In this document: positions 63,181-64,000 of the stretch, one piece after another
Position numbering within the stretch: position 1 is the first letter of the stretch
Layout: the number at the start of each line of letters is the position of its first letter
Assembly: GCF_037975245.1 (NCBI RefSeq)
Contig: NC_092568.1
Span: 27,524,501 to 27,588,500, forward strand
Length of the DNA: 64,000 nt
Direction: 5' to 3'
Source of the DNA: Apostichopus japonicus
Taxonomy: Eukaryota > Echinodermata > Holothuroidea > Aspidochirotida > Stichopodidae
Notes under the pieces: generated by a model
The model's input: the letters and a program-made list of their open reading frames with translations, nothing else
What the model was told of the DNA's origin: nothing
Database searches by the model: none
Translations under genes and position numbers: made by a program

Positions 63181-64000
63181 GTCCATACAGTGGCGCGATG
63201 GCTTGGCGCACTGTACGAGCTGATGAGCGAGGCTCTCTTTTGCATCGGTGGTTCGAGTCCCCGGTGATGACGTCTTTTGCCGATCTTTTACATCGAGTGC
63301 CTACACGGGGAGCTGTAAGTATTAGTTAATCCACCTAATATCTCAGTCCATACAGTGGCGCGATGGCTTGGCGCACTGTGCGAGCTGATGATCGAGACTC
63401 TCTTTTGCATCCGTGGTTCGAACCCCGGGTGATGACGTCTTTTGCCGATCTTTTACAGCAAGTGCCTACACGGGGAGCTGTAAGTATTAGTTAATCCACC
63501 TAATATCTCAGTCCATACAGTGGCGCGATGGCTTGGCGCACTGTACGAGCTGATGAGCGAGGCTCTCTTTTGCATCGGTGGTTCGAGTCCCCGGTGATGA
63601 CGTCTTTTGCCGATCTTTTACATCGAGTGCCTACACGGGGAGCTGTAAGTATTAGTTAATCCACCTAATATCTCAGTCCATACAGTGGCGCGAAGGCTTG
63701 GCGCACTGTGCGAGCTGATGATCGAGACTCTCTTTTGCATCCGTGGTTCGAACCCCGGGTGATGACGTCTTTTGCCGATCTTTTACAGCAAGTGCCTACA
63801 TGGGGAGCTGTAAGTATTAGTTAATCCACCTAATATCTCAGTCCATACAGTGGCGCGATGGCTTGGCGCACTGTACGAGCTGATGAGCGAGGCTCTCTTT
63901 TGCATCGGTGGTTCGAGTCCCCATTGATGACGTCTTTTGCCGATCTTTTACATCGAGTGCCTACACGGGGAGCTGTAAGTATTAGTTAATCCAGCTAATA
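61533..64000 (+). repeat. A/B' dimer run to the right end of the window
   Basis: Fourteen or so monomers alternate B' and A. The last part carries CTACATGGGG (63,796) and CCCATTGATG (63,920), which match 40,217 and 40,341 at a constant 23,579-bp offset. The window ends within a monomer, after ATCCAGCTAATA. Confidence 0.9.

Larger units (their letters stand above)
1..64000 (+). repeat. 165-bp tRNA-related satellite array (whole window)
   Basis: The entire window is a head-to-tail tandem array. Taking TCCATACAGTGG as monomer start, the first starts are 61, 226, 391, 556, 721, 886 and 1051, each 165 bp apart. The same word recurs at that spacing (160-166 bp when small indels occur) to position 64,000. 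All copies are in the same orientation. No unique sequence, transposon, inversion or gene interrupts it, and both window ends fall inside the array. Consensus GC is about 51% by hand count. Such arrays are known as satellite DNA of eukaryotic heterochromatin. Which chromosome region and which species cannot be told from this window. Confidence 0.97.

Noticed and set aside
1-64000. CRISPR array
   Set aside because: The unit is 165 bp and repeats over its full length, with no unique spacers between short conserved repeats and no cas genes.
1-64000. Transposon or retroelement insertion inside the array
   Set aside because: The 165-bp phase continues without a break; all irregularities are indels of a few bases or whole-monomer changes.
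1-64000. Assembly artefact as the explanation for the whole array
   Set aside because: Monomers carry many distinct private changes and the duplications have coherent, ordered marks, which collapsed or randomly expanded assemblies seldom give. Individual near-identical pairs (3,288 and 2,967 bp) could still be artefacts and should be tested with spanning reads.
1-64000. Bacterial or phage origin
   Set aside because: No coding density, operons or prokaryotic signals; a 64-kb pure tandem array with Pol III-type internal promoter boxes fits a eukaryotic satellite.

Overview
The whole 64 kb window is one uninterrupted head-to-tail tandem array of a satellite-type repeat. The monomer is 165 bp, so about 388 copies fit, all in the same orientation. 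There is no unique sequence, no mobile-element insertion, no credible protein-coding gene and no inversion. The window starts and ends inside the array, so neither edge is visible. A long uninterrupted array of a nucleosome-sized monomer points to eukaryotic heterochromatin (centromeric, pericentromeric, subtelomeric or a B/sex chromosome). I cannot name the species. CpG is not depleted in the monomer (about 11 per 165 bp at about 51% GC), which argues mildly against a heavily germline-methylated vertebrate genome.

Each monomer carries a tRNA-like segment of about 87 bp. It has a near-consensus RNA polymerase III A box (TGGCGCGATGG), a D-arm-like GCGC/GCGC hairpin, a perfect-looking B box (GGTTCGAACCC or GGTTCGAGTCC), and short T runs downstream. 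The 5' part resembles tRNA-Arg (CAGTGGCGC-A-ATGG in tRNA-Arg from memory, CAGTGGCGC-G-ATGG here). The other ~78 bp is an unrelated tail, as in tRNA-derived SINEs. My reading is a tRNA/SINE-derived unit amplified as a satellite.

Two main subfamilies alternate or run in short blocks. Type A has tGCGAGCTGATGATCGAGAC, CATCCGTGG and TTCGAACCCCGGG. Type B has tACGAGCTGATGAGCGAGGC, CATCGGTGG and TTCGAGTCCCCGG. A third form (B') has ACATCGAG instead of ACAGCGAG. From about 35.8 kb onward A/B' often form strict 330-bp dimers. From 40.6 to 44.5 kb and 50.8 to 52.7 kb another dimer appears, with a mutated B box (GTTGTTCGAACC).

Above the monomer level the array is a nest of direct segmental duplications, recognised by shared private mutations at exact offsets. 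Approximate layout: 0-3.5 kb, heterogeneous; 3.6-12.2 kb, a 23-monomer unit duplicated, with a further 7-monomer duplication inside copy 2 (total shift 4,947); 11.9-22.8 kb, a ~34-monomer unit duplicated (shift 5,604 then 5,280 after a 2-monomer loss); 21.1-27.6 kb, a 20-monomer tandem duplication (shift 3,288); 26.4-31.4 kb, a 16-monomer duplication (2,628); 32.3-33.7 kb, a 4-monomer duplication (660); 33.7-35.3 kb, a 5-monomer duplication (824) whose core recurs eight times up to 60.7 kb; 40.7-44.4 kb, an 11-monomer duplication (1,815); 42.6-55.7 kb, a 50-monomer shift (8,244); 45.7-49.6 kb (2,143), 54.4-58.2 kb (2,307) and 57.2-63.2 kb (2,967) are further recent duplications. This is the expected signature of repeated unequal exchange or replication-based amplification.

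No pathway or operon is present. Possible functional content is limited to the internal Pol III promoter-like boxes, an extended hairpin, and a recurrent splice-site-like pair bounding 21 nt; none can be shown active from sequence alone.
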